Assembly: GCA_963682025.1 (NCBI GenBank)
Contig: OY821519.1
Location: 142,404,429 to 142,468,428 of the forward strand
Length of the DNA: 64,000 nt
Origin: Cordilura impudica
Lineage: Eukaryota; Arthropoda; Insecta; Diptera; Scathophagidae
Reading direction: 5' to 3'
The notes under the pieces were generated by a model, which ran no database searches, was not told where the DNA came from, and saw only the letters and a list, made by a program, of their open reading frames with translations. Both the position numbers and the translations under genes were made by a program. Of the stretch, positions 32,065 to 43,125 are shown in pieces. Positions within the stretch are counted from its first letter, which is position 1. Each line of letters starts with the position of its first letter.

Positions 32065-34620
32065 TTTAAATTATTAGAAGAAATCTAAACTATTCAATTT
32101 TCTATATGAAGAAAAAATAGTTTTTAAATAAAACACAATATAATCATATAGGCATAATTAATTTTTGCAAACATTAACCAGAATCTAAAATATTATAAAA
32201 AAAATTTAATTTAAATTTACGAATTGTTCTATACCATTTTCAGCAGTTCACTTCATTTGAAAGCTCTGGTATCCCTGGTTTAACAATCTGGCTACAAAGT
32301 TAACATCTGTTTTATTTTTTGAAGTTGGCAACTCGAAATCAGATGTTTGTATAAATTTGTATGATTTTGTGAGATTTTTTGAGTGGTAGCAAGCGATAGT
32401 TATTGTGTTTATTAATTAAATATAAAAATAATAAAAGTGAAATTTATTAAAATAGAATGTTACAAACAATAAAAAAAAGTGTTAAAAACACGAGTTACTT
32501 AGGTTTGTCTCTCCTACCACAATTCCAATTTCGAATGCATTGGGTAATTGCCCATGAACAGTTTCTCCTGAAAATATTTTTTCACCAATACAATCATAAG
32601 TCACACAGCGTTATCTCCTTCAGCTCACACCGATATAAGTTACGCTGTTTTTGTGATTGTATTGTGAAATAGAAATTTACCCCCCTGCGCGTATAGATGT
32701 TTACACATCAAAAAGAATTACACGTACATTATTTGTGCAAAATAATTCAAAATGAAATGATTACATTGTTAAATTCAGCAGTCAAAGAGGGAATTACAAA
32801 ATTAATAAAACTGAATAAATATTATTCAATAATCGTTGACTGCACTTCAGATGTTTCCCATACTGAGCAAATGTCATTAACTGTGCGAGTGATCTGTCCA
32901 AGTAGTGATGAAACACATGTCGAGATGTATGAGCATTTCTTAAGTTTTAATGAAATTGATAATAGCTCTGGATCTGGAATTGCAGATAAGATTTTAGAAG
33001 TATTAGAGTCACATAACTTGTCAGTGGCCGATATGAGAGGTCATAGTAGTGTCCAAAGTAGAATTCTTTAAATAAAACCAAGAGCCTTTTTGGTTTTTTG
33101 ATCCTCGAGCTGTTGCGTTGAAGGTATAATTTTTTTTTTGATATCATTCAGCATTTGTATGTTTTTTTCTCATCGTCAACTCAACGCTGGGATTTATTAA
33201 AAAAAGTATATCACTAGTCTTACGTTGAAACGACTAAGTGATACTAGATGGGTCGGTCGAAATGATGCTTTGAAGCCCCTGCGATATCATCTTAAAGAAA
33301 TTATTGCTGCTTTGTATGATTGTATGAATGAGGATGAGCAACTTAATGTTCCCACAGTCACAGCAGCAAGAAAAAAGTCAGAGGCCACAGCTATATTGCA
33401 AAAAATTTAAAAAATATAAATTTATTTGCTCTTTAATTGTATGGTATGATATTTTATTTGAAATAAATGTAACTAGCAAACCATTTAAGGCAGTTATTTT
33501 AAACCTGAGCCAAGCAATAACGTTGTTATGAAAGAGTCTGGTGTTCCTTGAAGATTATAGAACAGATTCAAAATTTGCTTATATTTTGGAGGAGGCTAAA
33601 ATAATTGCAATTGATTTAGATATTGATGTACAATTTGAACGTGCACGGGTCCGCCGTCAAAGAAGACAATTTGATTATGAACAACGTGATGATCCTATGC
33701 AAAACTTTAAAGTAAATTTCTTTAGCAATATCTTGGACAACGCGATACAATCACTACGTGATCGCTTTCAACTAATTTAGGAACATAACAATAAATTCGA
33801 AATACCGTATAACTTTGGCAATATCACCAATATAACGGATGGTGACATACGGAAATATTGTACCGACTTAGAACTTCTTCTAGCTGACGGTGATCAGAAG
33901 GATATTTCCAACTTGTATTTGTTTGACAAATTAAAATAACTCAAATATCATCTATCCACAGATTGCTGTGATTCACCTACTGAAATTACAAAATATTTGC
34001 TAGTTAATAATTTAACAACCACTTTGCTAAATATTTTATGTTGTATTACGAATAATAATTACATTGCCAACAACAGTAGCGAGTGCAGAGAGAAGCTTTT
34101 CTAAGCTTAAATTAAATTTTCTAAGCTTAATTATCGCCCTGATGGTTTTGCTACCGTTTTCATCGAACGTGATATTGTAAGAAAATTGGCAGTTATCAAC
34201 AATTTTGTTGTCACGAAAGCTCGGAAAAAAGTTTTTATGTAAATAAAAATTAAATTATTTATTTAAAAAAAAAAAAAAAATTTTTTCTCTCTTTTCGTAG
34301 CTAAAAAAAAATACACCAACATTATAGAGAGTGCATCATTTAGTCAGTGGTTAATTACCTTATTCCTTATTTTGGTATAAAAAAATTTTATATATTAAAT
34401 TTTATATATAAAAGAAAAACCAAAAATTTTTTATGTTAAATTTAAGATTTATATATTAAAAAAAAAACGGGGAGTTAAATATAAAAATATTTTTTTTATA
34501 ATTCAAAATTTAGGTTAAACAAAGTAACGTTTTTAGCTATTCCTATCTTTCTGGTTACAAAATATGAGGCGCGATTTAGACCCTTAGCCTGGGGCGCCAC
34601 AAATGCTCGGGCCGGCGCTG

Positions 34621-34735
34621 GTTACTGGAAGTAAACCAAACTAAACTGAACTAAAAATTTTATTTATGGATTTAATAGAACTAAAAACTCATTTAACTAA
34701 GCTGAACTGAATCTGGACAATTGAACCCGCTCCGT
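34621..34735. repeat. CTGAAACT minisatellite continuation right of the hAT
   Basis: The satellite resumes after the hAT, confirming that the hAT sits inside the array. Confidence 0.75.
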
Positions 34736-34842
34736 GTCAAAAATAATTTTAAAAATCTGAGAATCTTTAGCTCGTTATGGCGATAAAGCCGGAAAAAATG
34801 TAATTTTTACCTGGGATTTCTCACCTAAATGGTAGACTATAT

Positions 34843-35094
34843 ATCTGTGGTCACAAGCGATAACCGCATAAGTCCAATTAAGAATGATTTGAGTTATGTA
34901 TGTTATCACATTCTACTAAAAACGCTTTATATTTTCGTGAAATCCCCATTTCTCTAACACTATTTATTAAAAAGATTATTAATAAAAATATACTAACCTA
35001 AGTCGTAATAAAGCCTCATTACATTTATATAAAAAGTTATTTTTCTCGAAAGCATGATTTTCGACTTAGGCGGTTAATGCTTGTGACCACAGAT
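34843..35094. mobile_element. MITE with ATCTGTGGTCACAAGC ends, copy 1
   Basis: 252 bp with inverted ends ATCTGTGGTCACAAGC and GCTTGTGACCACAGAT, flanked by TATAT. Related to 41483-41849 (more interior sequence) and a scrap at 18178. Insertion at TA points to the Tc1/mariner superfamily. Confidence 0.85.
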
Positions 35095-35224
35095 ATATAT
35101 ATATATATTCATTTTCATCATTAGAAAGAAGCAAAGCAATGCAAAATTTAAATATGTGTGAACTTTTTCATTTCAATCAATGCCTGCTTTAATGTCGAAT
35201 ACATTCGACAAAAATCCGGAAAGG

Positions 35225-35400
35225 GTTAAACTGAACTCAAAATGAAACTTAACTTTTTGAATTGAAACTGAAATTAAATAAATTAAAAACTATTTTAAAT
35301 AAACTAAACTGAAGCAAAACTAAATCTGGAATGAAACTGAACTAATACTGAATGTGAACCAAATTTAAGTTTAAACAAAGTTTGTAATAATTACTCTAAC
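35225..35400. repeat. CTGAAACT minisatellite remnant
   Basis: Degenerate words of the same array, left of the Tc1-rich region. Confidence 0.65.
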
Positions 35401-35515
35401 ATATGAGCGAAAAAATACGGTATAACGCAAAGTATTAAAAAAAAATATATGTAAACAAACCATTTTGGAATTAAATTTTATTTATTTATTGGATACATGA
35501 TTAGTCTAAATTTAC

Positions 35516-35546
<31 letters not shown>

Positions 35547-36528
35547 TAAATAAAAAATATTGACCCCATAGCGGTTTGCCTTCCCAATTTTGTTTTGATA
35601 CTTAAGCCATGGACCTCTGAATTCCTCTTGCATATATGGGTTTCTACAGTTTCTGCTCGGTATAAGTTTCTAGTACTCTTGTATTTAAGTTTGCTCATAA
35701 AATTTCTATAGGTCTAAGTTGGAAAACGTTTAATGGTTCGTTATCTTTCGGCACAAACTACATTTTTGTGAGGATGCTAAGTCTGGCCAGAAAACAAATT
35801 TTTCCTATTCATGGTATTTTTTAATGAATCTTTCAAGTTCTGGGATAGACTTTTCATTTTAAACGTTTGCATTTACAGCTAATCCGCCTTTCAAAAACAT
35901 TTGATTACTTATACCATGCTCATTAATCTCCAACCACAATAAAATCTTTTCTGGAAATTTGATCTTACATATACAGTTACGGACAAAAAAATAGGGACAC
36001 TAAAATTTTTCATGCATTTCTTAATTTTCTGGGCAACTTGAATATTTTTGCGAAAATTATTGTTAATATATCGCGTGTTAAAAATGCTTATTTGGCAACA
36101 CTTAACAAATATATTGAATTCGGTACATTCCCTTAAATGCATAAAGTTGTGAATGTCAGCTGACAAAACAATATGGTAAATATTAAAAACATTAAACAAT
36201 TTTCCTTTTATGTCAAAGATATTAGTGAAAATATTTCTTTCGTGTTAATTTAATAATTTTAATAAATCTTATATGTTAAAAAAAATGTATGAAAACTAAA
36301 GTCAGTCCGTCTGGCCGTTCTATCCGGCCTTCATTTTTTTTAATGAAAGATATTTAGACACAGATACTTATGTTATCAATCATTGAAATTTACTCAACTC
36401 CCACCTTACTCAAGTTATACTCAAACGCGATTCTTCCCTGTACATTTCTTATGGGACACATTCACTCAAGCAATTCAAATTCTCATAGCTCCTCTTCTAA
36501 TGAATGGATCTTGATCGTTTCACTTCCA

Positions 36529-36780
36529 GAACACTCAGTGGATCAAGCTCATTCTTTTGAGCTATTAACTGAGCTATTGAGCTAATTCGCTGAATTTGAG
36601 GAAAGTTATGCGTGCACTTTACATTCGATTTTTTCAAGATTTTTTTCAATATTTTACTTCACTCAAACCTCTATAACTAGAGTTCTAATTAACGTAGGCT
36701 GTTGACATAATTCTAAGAACACTCAGTGGATCAAGCTCAAGCACAAATAACTTTGCATTATGCAACACGAAAGTTAACGT
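36529..36780. repeat. Interspersed repeat, inverse copy of 18848-19015
   Basis: Shares AACACTCAGTGGATCAAGCT (present twice here) and CTCTATAACTAGAGTTCTAA blocks with the earlier copy. Order is partly rearranged. Confidence 0.7.
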
Positions 36781-36789
36781 ACAGATTTC

Positions 36790-36999
36790 ATTACAATAAT
36801 TGCATAACACATACTCTGTGTTGAATTGTGCCCTTTTAGGTGGTATACAAGGTGGCCTTTATTTCTCTGTGTTCAACAAATATTTATAATTAAATAAATT
36901 TAATGAATTAGATTAAAAAACACTGAAAGAAATAAATCGAATGATAAAATAAAATTTCCTAGAATTTGCACTCGAATTTCGAGGGCTGGGCTCTGCTAG
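36790..36999 (+). mobile_element. Helitron family 2 fragment in the Tc1-like element
   Basis: Carries ACTCTGTGTTGAATTGTG, the palindrome CTCGAATTTCGAG, and terminal CTAG at 36996-36999. The 5-prime limit is uncertain. Confidence 0.7.
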
Positions 37000-37055
37000 T
37001 TTAATTTAAAAAAAAATAACATAAACAATTTTGAAAATATGGGCCGTGGTAAGCA

Positions 37056-37740
37056 TTGTTCGAAGGACGCGAAAGCTCAATTATTAAAAGGTTGAAAAAT
37101 GAAGGCCAAAGCCAACGGCAAATAGCAAAATCTATTGGAAGGTCCCTGAATTTTGTTTATAATGCTTTATTAGCTCCAAAACCACATTTGGTAAAGGGTA
37201 TATCAAGAAAAACTACTGAAAAATTAGATAAACACAAAAAGCTGGTATCTATTCGAGACCCTTTTAAGTCTACAGCGGCAATTAAAACAGAATTGGCAGT
37301 CAAAATTTCTACTAGAACTGTAAGAAGACGGCTAGTAGAACAAAATCTATTCGTAACATCATGGTGTGGGGATGTATTTCCTGGCATGGTGTTGGGCCAT
37401 TATATTGGATAAAACGGAACATGGACCAATATTTGTATGTGGAAATCCTTAATGAAATAATGCTGCCATACGCAGAGTGGGAAATGCCACTTAAGTGGCA
37501 GGATAACGACCCGAAACACACTTCGGGTCTGGCGAAAAAATGGTTTTTACATAACGGAGTGAAGTTAATGCGCAATCCCCGGATCTAAATCCCATAGAAA
37601 ATTTATGGAAAATTGTTAAAAAAAAAGGTTTGGACCAATGAAATCCAAAAAATAAAGACAAACTATGGAATAATATTCAAAACGCATGGTATGCAATTTC
37701 AAACCAGATTAGTGGATTTGATGCCAAAACGATGTAAAGC
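37056..37740 (+). pseudogene. Internally deleted Tc1-like transposase
   Basis: The first part (37056-37345) has a helix-turn-helix: IIKRLKNEGQSQRQIAKSIG and FVYNALLAPKP, then AAIKTELAVKISTRTVRRRL. It jumps to MVWGCISWHGVGPLYWIK at 37361, WQDNDPKHTSG and LNPIENLWKIVKKKG, the second Asp and Glu regions of Tc1 DDE transposases. The segment between the DNA-binding domain and VMVWG, with the first Asp, is missing, and the two parts are in different frames. A stop lies near 37586. It cannot be active. Confidence 0.82.
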
Positions 37741-38048
37741 TGTGCTGGCTAATAAAGGGCATGCGACCAAATATCAGCATTAAAGTATATATGTGACCTT
37801 CTCCAAGCAAAGGAAAATTAAGTTTTGAGAAAAAAACGCATTTAAAGTTTTTAAACCCTTTTAGGTACCAGAATCCACCGTTTTTGACACAACCCATTTT
37901 TTGACACACTAGGTTCCTTTTCACGGAGAAGGTCACATATTTTAAAACTTTTTTGTAATTTTTTATAATTTTTTCTAAATGACCCTAATTTATTGTCCAC
38001 TGAAAATCATATGTTTAAACGAATTTTGATTTTTTTTTTGTTAAATTT

Positions 38049-38419
38049 ATGCCGTTTTCTTTTCTGACAAAAAATGTCGCCCCTTTTTTGCCCTTTTTTC
38101 GAAAAGTGTATTTTTTTTTTATATATTCTGAATTAAGAGCCGACTAATCTTATACATCAATCGAAAGGTCTCAAAGTCCTTTCAGGTCATAGTATGAGAA
38201 TATTTCCCCATTGTTTCCCTTTTTTGAATATCTTCACCCTATGACTTCCAAGAGGATAATAATCAAAATTTTTTTGTATTTATGAACACAGCACTTTGAG
38301 ACCTTTCGATTGATATATAATATAAGGTTGCTCTTAATTCAGAATATATAAAAAAAATACACTTTTCCAAAAAAGAGCAAAAAAAGGGCGACATTTTTTG
38401 TCAGAAAAGAAAACGGCAT
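38049..38419. mobile_element. Hairpin MITE, copy 1 (ATGCCGTTTTC ends)
   Basis: Two arms of about 150 bp, ATGCCGTTTTCTTTTCTGAC at the left and its complement at the right, nearly a full palindrome of 371 bp. A degenerate second copy lies at 44004-44345. It sits inside the Tc1-like element. Confidence 0.85.
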
Positions 38420-39059
38420 TAGTGAATTTTTTTTTAGTTTTTGTTAAAAATAATATCAACAATTTTGCAAAGAATATAATAAAAAAATGTAAACAAAAAT
38501 TTTGTTTATTCGATTTTTTTTTATCTAATCTAAACTTATAATAACTGACCCTATTATTTTGTCCGTAACTGTATACTTGAAGTACGACTGACTCATCATT
38601 CATTTGTACTCAATGGTGGCAAAGAAGGAATTTTGAGAAAGGGGGCGTATATTTTTCTTGTCTCATAGTTGTTGCTGGTGACGTTCTTTTCTTTTTAATT
38701 TGAAGCCCCCATAGACCCAAGATATTTCTTAGCTATTGACATTTGCACTGTGGCCCAAGGTTTCAGTTTTCATATACGGCGAACTTTTGAGTCTTGCAAA
38801 CGATGTTTCCTTTCCGGACTAGGTTTTCTTTCTACACTTTTATTTTTCTATATCAAGTTCTTTTATAATCCCATGTCCTTGAAATGATTAACAATGTCAA
38901 TATTTTTCTTTCCTTTACAAAATTTGCAAATCAGTTGAAGTGAATCTAATTCGTTTAATTCTAATTGACCATTGATGCACGTGTTAATATTCTCTAAAAA
39001 ACAAGTAGATATTACCGTTATATTGAAAAACATTTTTTTTTTTTTTTGTAAACATAGTT

Positions 39060-39200
39060 TTTTTTTTAAATTTCCGCATTTACATATAGCGTATTTTTTT
39101 GCCCAAACATTATTCGAGTCGAAAATTGCAGCACGCTGGGCTGCTAAACGTAAATCAAGTACGACAGTGCAAGATATTTTTCAAGCTATTCGTGAATTAA
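39060..39200 (+). other. Short reading frame of unknown origin
   Basis: A frame with QTLFESKIAARWAAKRKSST and VQDIFQAIREL has a composition unlike the AT-rich surroundings, and a GTATCG donor-like site follows. It is too short to assign. It may be a transposase scrap or an exon of an unknown gene. Confidence 0.3.
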
Positions 39201-39652
39201 GTATCGTATATTGCATTTTTAAGTTTTTTTTTTCAAAAATTTATTAATTTTTTAGGGGAACCGATTTTTTTAAAAATATTTTCCATTCAATTAAAGTTTT
39301 TACTGAATAATTAAAATGTAATAATTTTATTTAAAAAAAAAATAGTTTTTCATATAATTTTTTATGACATTTTGCAACAAACAGTTTCAAATTCGCGCAC
39401 GGTATTATAAATGAACCACTTTAACGATGTTTCAATTTACCGTTTTCTAAAATACGCTGAATACATATTGCCACTTGTTTTCTTCCTTGGACTTTTACGG
39501 ACAGCCACCCTCAACCAAACTTGTACAACAACTAAAGCAACAATGCAATAAAAATTCAATACGATTGTCAGTTTTGCACCATGTTTGCATTCATTTTAAC
39601 AATATCGTAAGATATAAAGAAAAAACAAAACAAAATTATTCACCTAAATGCC

Positions 39653-39695
<43 letters not shown>

Positions 39696-39914
39696 GAAAA
39701 CAATACAAGGTAACTTGCTTTTATATTCCCTACCCCAATGAGATAAAAGTTTGTCATTACGTTTGGTACAATTCGGGATATATTGACGTATGTAGATCTG
39801 AAAACATCAGTCCAACGATGTTTATTATTCTGATGTTACCTCTTGCCAATTTAGGGCCATGAAAGTCCGTATTTCGAAAACTAATACATTTTGCTGCAGC
39901 GTGCCCTCCTCTCA

Positions 39915-40279
39915 TCTATAATATTAATAGGCTAGGCGATTTCTTGTTACCGATGTTTTGTTCTACCGTTTTATCCCGATTTTGACCAAACGTATATTAT
40001 TTGAAAGGTATTTTTTATTAGCTGTTCACCAGATTTACAGATTTTTAAGTGTTTTCCTTTGTTTTGAGTAAATTGCATTTAAAGTTGCTACTAACACATA
40101 CATAAAATTACACATATGCTATGTGTGTTTTATTAAATTTGTTAATGTGTTATTTATTGTGTTTGTTCTCTTCATTGACAATAATAATAAACCATAAAAG
40201 TGTTGGTTTGTGAATTGGCTAAGTTGAAAAAAAGTTTCCTAGAAAATGCACACGAATTTCGAACGCTGGAATCTGCTAG
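39915..40279 (+). mobile_element. Helitron family 1, copy 3
   Basis: TCTATAATATTAATAGGC start and CTAG end, with A at the left and T at the right flank. The terminal palindrome is degenerate (ACACGAATTTCGAAC). Confidence 0.88.
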
Positions 40280-40339
40280 TATGTTATAAGTTGTCTAGAA
40301 TTAAGTGTATTCCATAAAAAGTGAATATAGGCATTGAAA

Positions 40340-40480
40340 ACATTATATTTATGATTAAAGAAAAACATTTTTTTAAAAATCTATAGACGAATTTAAAAGT
40401 TATGACCTTTTAAAGTTTTTTTGTGTAAAAAATAATGGGCGCCATTGGAAAACTCTTTTACAAAAAGTACATAAAAGTTT
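40340..40480 (+). repeat. Interspersed repeat R, inverted partner of 42640-42779
   Basis: ATTATATTTATGATTAAAG and GGGCGCCATTGGAAA recur inverted at 42640-42779. They may be ends of one large element or two independent copies. Confidence 0.7.
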
Positions 40481-40779
40481 ACCTTAAAAAAAAAAAAAAA
40501 AAAAATATTAAAAACAATCGCACGACGAAATAAAAAGTTATGGCCTCTGAAAATTTTAAGTTAAAAAAATTGCCTTGCTGGATACATTGTGATCACACAT
40601 ATGTAGTGATACAAAAAAATCGCTACTTACTTAATTTTTAAAAAGTTAAAAAAATTAAATTTATGACAAATATTTTAAATCCGACGTTTTTGATTTTGTA
40701 AAAAATATGAAATACTGTTGCGTATTGTTGTAATGTAAATGGATTTATTAACAAAATAAATCAAGAAAGATTCTATTAA

Positions 40780-41150
40780 AATGAAATTCTTCAGTTTAAA
40801 GTTGGCACTGATGGCGGTGAAGGTTTTTTAGATTTAAGTATTAATACCGACACTAAAAACCAACAATAAAAATCTGAGTTTCTTGATTATTGGAGTTCAA
40901 AAATGGCTTAATTATGAAAACATGGCAATTCTATTTGAAAAGTTAAATTTATGAAGTGAAGGTTTAACAAATAATATAGTATTTGCAAATGATTTAAAAT
41001 TGGGTCTTATGAGCCAGCCAGTCATCCAGCTTTCGGTGCTATTTGCGCGAAGTCGAAAAAATCAATTAAAAATGTATGGAACACTAAGAACATTTGGCTG
41101 CATTCGCAAATATTATAAAAGCTGGTGTGCTAATGGTAAGTAGCAAGAAG
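40780..41150 (+). pseudogene. Fragment of an uncharacterised DNA-transposon protein
   Basis: Across two or three frames the reading gives FKVGTDGGEGFLDL, then ENMAILFEKLNLCSEGLTN-like codons, FANDLKLGL and YGTLRTFGCIRKYYKSW. This series resembles long uncharacterised insect and hemipteran transposon-derived proteins that share an FKVGxDGGxGFLK motif and an A/T-D-LK-L motif. I cannot name the superfamily. Stops and frameshifts break it. It lies between the inverted repeats at 40340 and 42640, which may be its remains. Confidence 0.4.
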
Positions 41151-41229
41151 ATGCCAGATATTTTAAAAAATTTATTAACAATCCAATTATATTCTATTTA
41201 GAACTTATTAAATTTTTCATAACACCATG

Positions 41230-41945
41230 TTCAAGTGCGTGAAAATTGGCATAGTTATAGTTCATATGGAGGAGAAGTTGAGAATGATAAAATTTATGTT
41301 TCATCTGTCTTAAAAATATATTAAATTAAATTAAATTAAATTTAATATTTATAATAATTCGTTACACCCCATTAAAGCGAATGATTTAAATTATATATCA
41401 GACGCTCTGTGTTGAATTGTGAATTGCTAAAATTGATTAACATACCTTTAGGCTCATTTATATATTCATAAATTTTTTATGTATCTGTGGTCAGAAACAT
41501 TAACCGCCTAAGTCGAAAATCATGCCTTCGAGAAAAATAACTTTTTTATATAAATGTAGTGAGGCTTCATTACGACTTAGGTCAGTTAATTTTTAATAAT
41601 ATCTTTTTAATAAATAGTGTTAGAGAGTGTAACACGTAAATATAAAGCGTTTTTAGTAGAACATGACAGCATACATAACCCAAATCGTCGAATATCATGC
41701 TTTTGATAAAAAAAAAGCTTTTTATATAAATGTGATGGGGCTTCATTACGACTTAGGTCAGCATGTTTTCATTAATTAATAATACAAAACATACATAACT
41801 CAAATCATTCTTAAGTCGACTTAGGCGGTTATCGCTTATGACCACAGATATATAGATTAAAAAACATTGGAAGACAAAAATTTTATGAAAAAATAATATT
41901 TCCTAGAATGTGCACTCGAATTTCGAGTGCTGGGATACACTTGTT
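41230..41945 (+). mobile_element. Helitron family 2, copy interrupted by a MITE
   Basis: From GTGAAAATTGGCATAGTTAT to the palindrome ACTCGAATTTCGAGT and a decayed 3-prime end. It pairs inversely with 42780-43125. The MITE at 41483-41849 splits it at a TATA site. Confidence 0.7.
41483..41849. mobile_element. MITE with ATCTGTGGTC ends, copy 2
   Basis: Inverted ends ATCTGTGGTCAGAA and TTATGACCACAGAT. The interior contains GACTTAGGTCAG twice, so it is longer than copy 1 at 34843. Confidence 0.82.
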
Positions 41946-41949
41946 CAAA

Positions 41950-42421
41950 ATAAATCGGCTCTAGCGTCGATTAGCGTCTATCACTGTTTTTAGTTTTGTC
42001 ATAATTTTCAATATTTTTCACATACTTATAAACAAACTTTCGACTTCTACTGATTTGATATGCAATTTCCGCTTTTGATGCTCCATTTTCCAAAAATGTG
42101 CCAAATTTTACCTTTTTCAAGTTCACTTAGTAAATTTTCCAGTGGCATTTTGGGTTTCACTAATGTTTTCAATAAAATTAAATAAAATATGTTGTATTAA
42201 AGCAGTCCTTTTTGCATTTGTGTATATTTGTGATGTAGGAGATTTCAATAACGGTATTTCTAATTAATAATAAAGTTTTGTTTAACATAAGTTTATTTTT
42301 GGAAAGAAAACATTAATATAAGTCCAACAAAGAGGTGATAATTATTGCATGCATAATTAAAATTTTATAGAACATTGATTCACAGGTTACCAAATGTGCT
42401 ATCATTTATGAACCCACTGTA
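41950..42421 (-). pseudogene. 5-prime fragment of a Tc1-like transposon
   Basis: Minus strand: end CAGTGGGTTCATAAATGATA at 42421 with TA flank, then a short leader, then MPLENLLSELEKGKI at about 42150, continuing in shifted frame to AEIAYQISRSRKFVYKYV, a Tc1-type helix-turn-helix. It is cut off near 41950 at the Helitron. The catalytic part is lost. Confidence 0.6.
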
Positions 42422-42639
42422 TTAAATTAATAATAGCTTGCTTTAAGGCCCTTTGTCTACTTTTATTGCAGTATTATTTTTTTTTTTTTGTTGAAATTTT
42501 TGATTTCTCCAGGGGTACCAAATTTGTTTGAACAAAAAACATTAAATTGCCAAAACTTTTGTTAAGGATCTACGTTTTTTTCTTTCTTCAAAGTGTAAGA
42601 AAAACTAACGTACTTTAAAACCTTTTGTGTATTTTTTGT

Positions 42640-42779
42640 AAAATATTTATTGTAGCATTTGTTTTTAAAGAATTTCCAATGGCGCCCAATTTTTGAAACA
42701 AAAACTTTTAAATGTCATAACTTTTAAACTCGTCTACAGATTTTTTAAAAAATGTATTTCTTTAATCATAAATATAATA
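42640..42779 (-). repeat. Interspersed repeat R, inverted partner of 40340-40480
   Basis: Reverse complement of the left copy, truncated at the Helitron insertion point next to 42780. Confidence 0.7.
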
Positions 42780-43125
42780 CTAGTATAGCCCAGCATTCGA
42801 AATTTGAGTGCAAATTTTAGGAAGTATTATTTTTTCATTCAATTTTTGTCTTCCAATGTTTTTTTAATCTATATAGGTATATAAAAAATTTATGAATATT
42901 TGAATGAGCCTAAAGGTATGTTAATCAATTTTATCAATCCACAATTTAACACAGAGCGTCTGATATATGTATAATTTAAATCATTCGCATAACAGGGTGT
43001 AACGAATTATTATAAATATTTTATTTTATTTAATTTAATATATTTTTAAGACAGATTAAACATAAATTTTATCATTCACAGCTTCTCCTCCATATGAACT
43101 ATAACTATGCCAATTTTCACACTCC
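42780..43125 (-). mobile_element. Helitron family 2, minus-strand copy
   Basis: CTAG end at 42780-42783 followed inward by the degenerate palindrome. Extends to GTGAAAATTGGCATAG near 43110, the same upstream block as 41230. Confidence 0.75.

Larger units (their letters stand above)
30010..32709. mobile_element. TIR-bounded insertion in the hAT, carrying a 21-bp minisatellite
   Basis: GATGTGTAAACATC at the left (about 30011) and its reverse complement GATGTTTACACATC at the right (ending about 32709) bound the interval. The right end, with CCCCCCTGCGCGTATA next to the terminus, is present twice (31560-31650 and 32628-32710), so this may be two related elements or a rearranged one. There is no transposase. 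Class unknown. Confidence 0.6.
29141..34240 (+). pseudogene. hAT transposase pseudogene (ZMYM1/TTF-like type)
   Basis: In order: 29141, MPPKKLSAYQGRKWKSGK start; 29346-29657, acidic linker into the TTF-type zinc finger region, with NYRTLP then QRKWLLYSKCNDAVFCVPC; 32697-33071, start of the RNase H-like core with YYSIIVDCTSDVSHTEQMSL and ADMRGHS; 33225-33410, RLSDTRWVGRNDALKPL; 34070-34240, the hAT dimerisation signature TVASAERSFSKLKL. These are the landmarks of the ZMYM1-like hAT proteins common in insects. The frame is broken by stops and frameshifts, part of the core is deleted, and the insertion at 30010-32709 splits it. It is inactive. Confidence 0.8.
27914..34620 (+). mobile_element. 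Decayed hAT transposon with nested insertions
   Basis: Starts CAGGGCCGGCC and ends GGCCGGCGCTG, imperfect inverted ends of hAT type. Flanks GATGCTGA (27906-27913) and GTTACTGG (34621-34628) both derive from the GATACTGA of the satellite, giving an eroded 8-bp duplication. It holds a transposase pseudogene, a LINE fragment (28088-28925), and a TIR-bounded insertion (30010-32709). Confidence 0.85.
35974..38571 (+). mobile_element. Tc1-like transposon nested in another transposase remnant
   Basis: Inverted ends CAGTTACGGACAAAA (35974) and TTTTGTCCGTAACTG (ending 38571), with TA on both sides. It holds a deleted transposase, a Helitron fragment, an interspersed repeat and a hairpin MITE. Confidence 0.85.
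35540..38965 (-). pseudogene. IS630/Tc1/mariner-type transposase remnant split by a Tc1-like element
   Basis: On the minus strand, 38965-38574 reads NELDSLQLICKFCKGKKNI, a helix-turn-helix N-terminus, and continues in broken frames to KIYAPFL. The sequence resumes at 35971-35540 with KIKFPEKILLWLEINEHGIS and MFLKGGLAVNANV, followed by a degraded second Asp region and LRPIE near the third catalytic position, and ends KTKLGRQTAMGSIF. The nested Tc1-like element (35974-38571) interrupts it exactly at a TA. Multiple stops show it is dead and was old before the nested insertion. Confidence 0.7.

Noticed and set aside
35501..35698. Minus-strand frame as an independent gene
   Set aside because: It is the C-terminal part of the split transposase remnant; its Phe-rich end comes from a poly-A run.
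39475..39741. Plus-strand frame ending in poly-Lys
   Set aside because: The Lys run is a poly-A tract and the rest has no similarity or splice signals.
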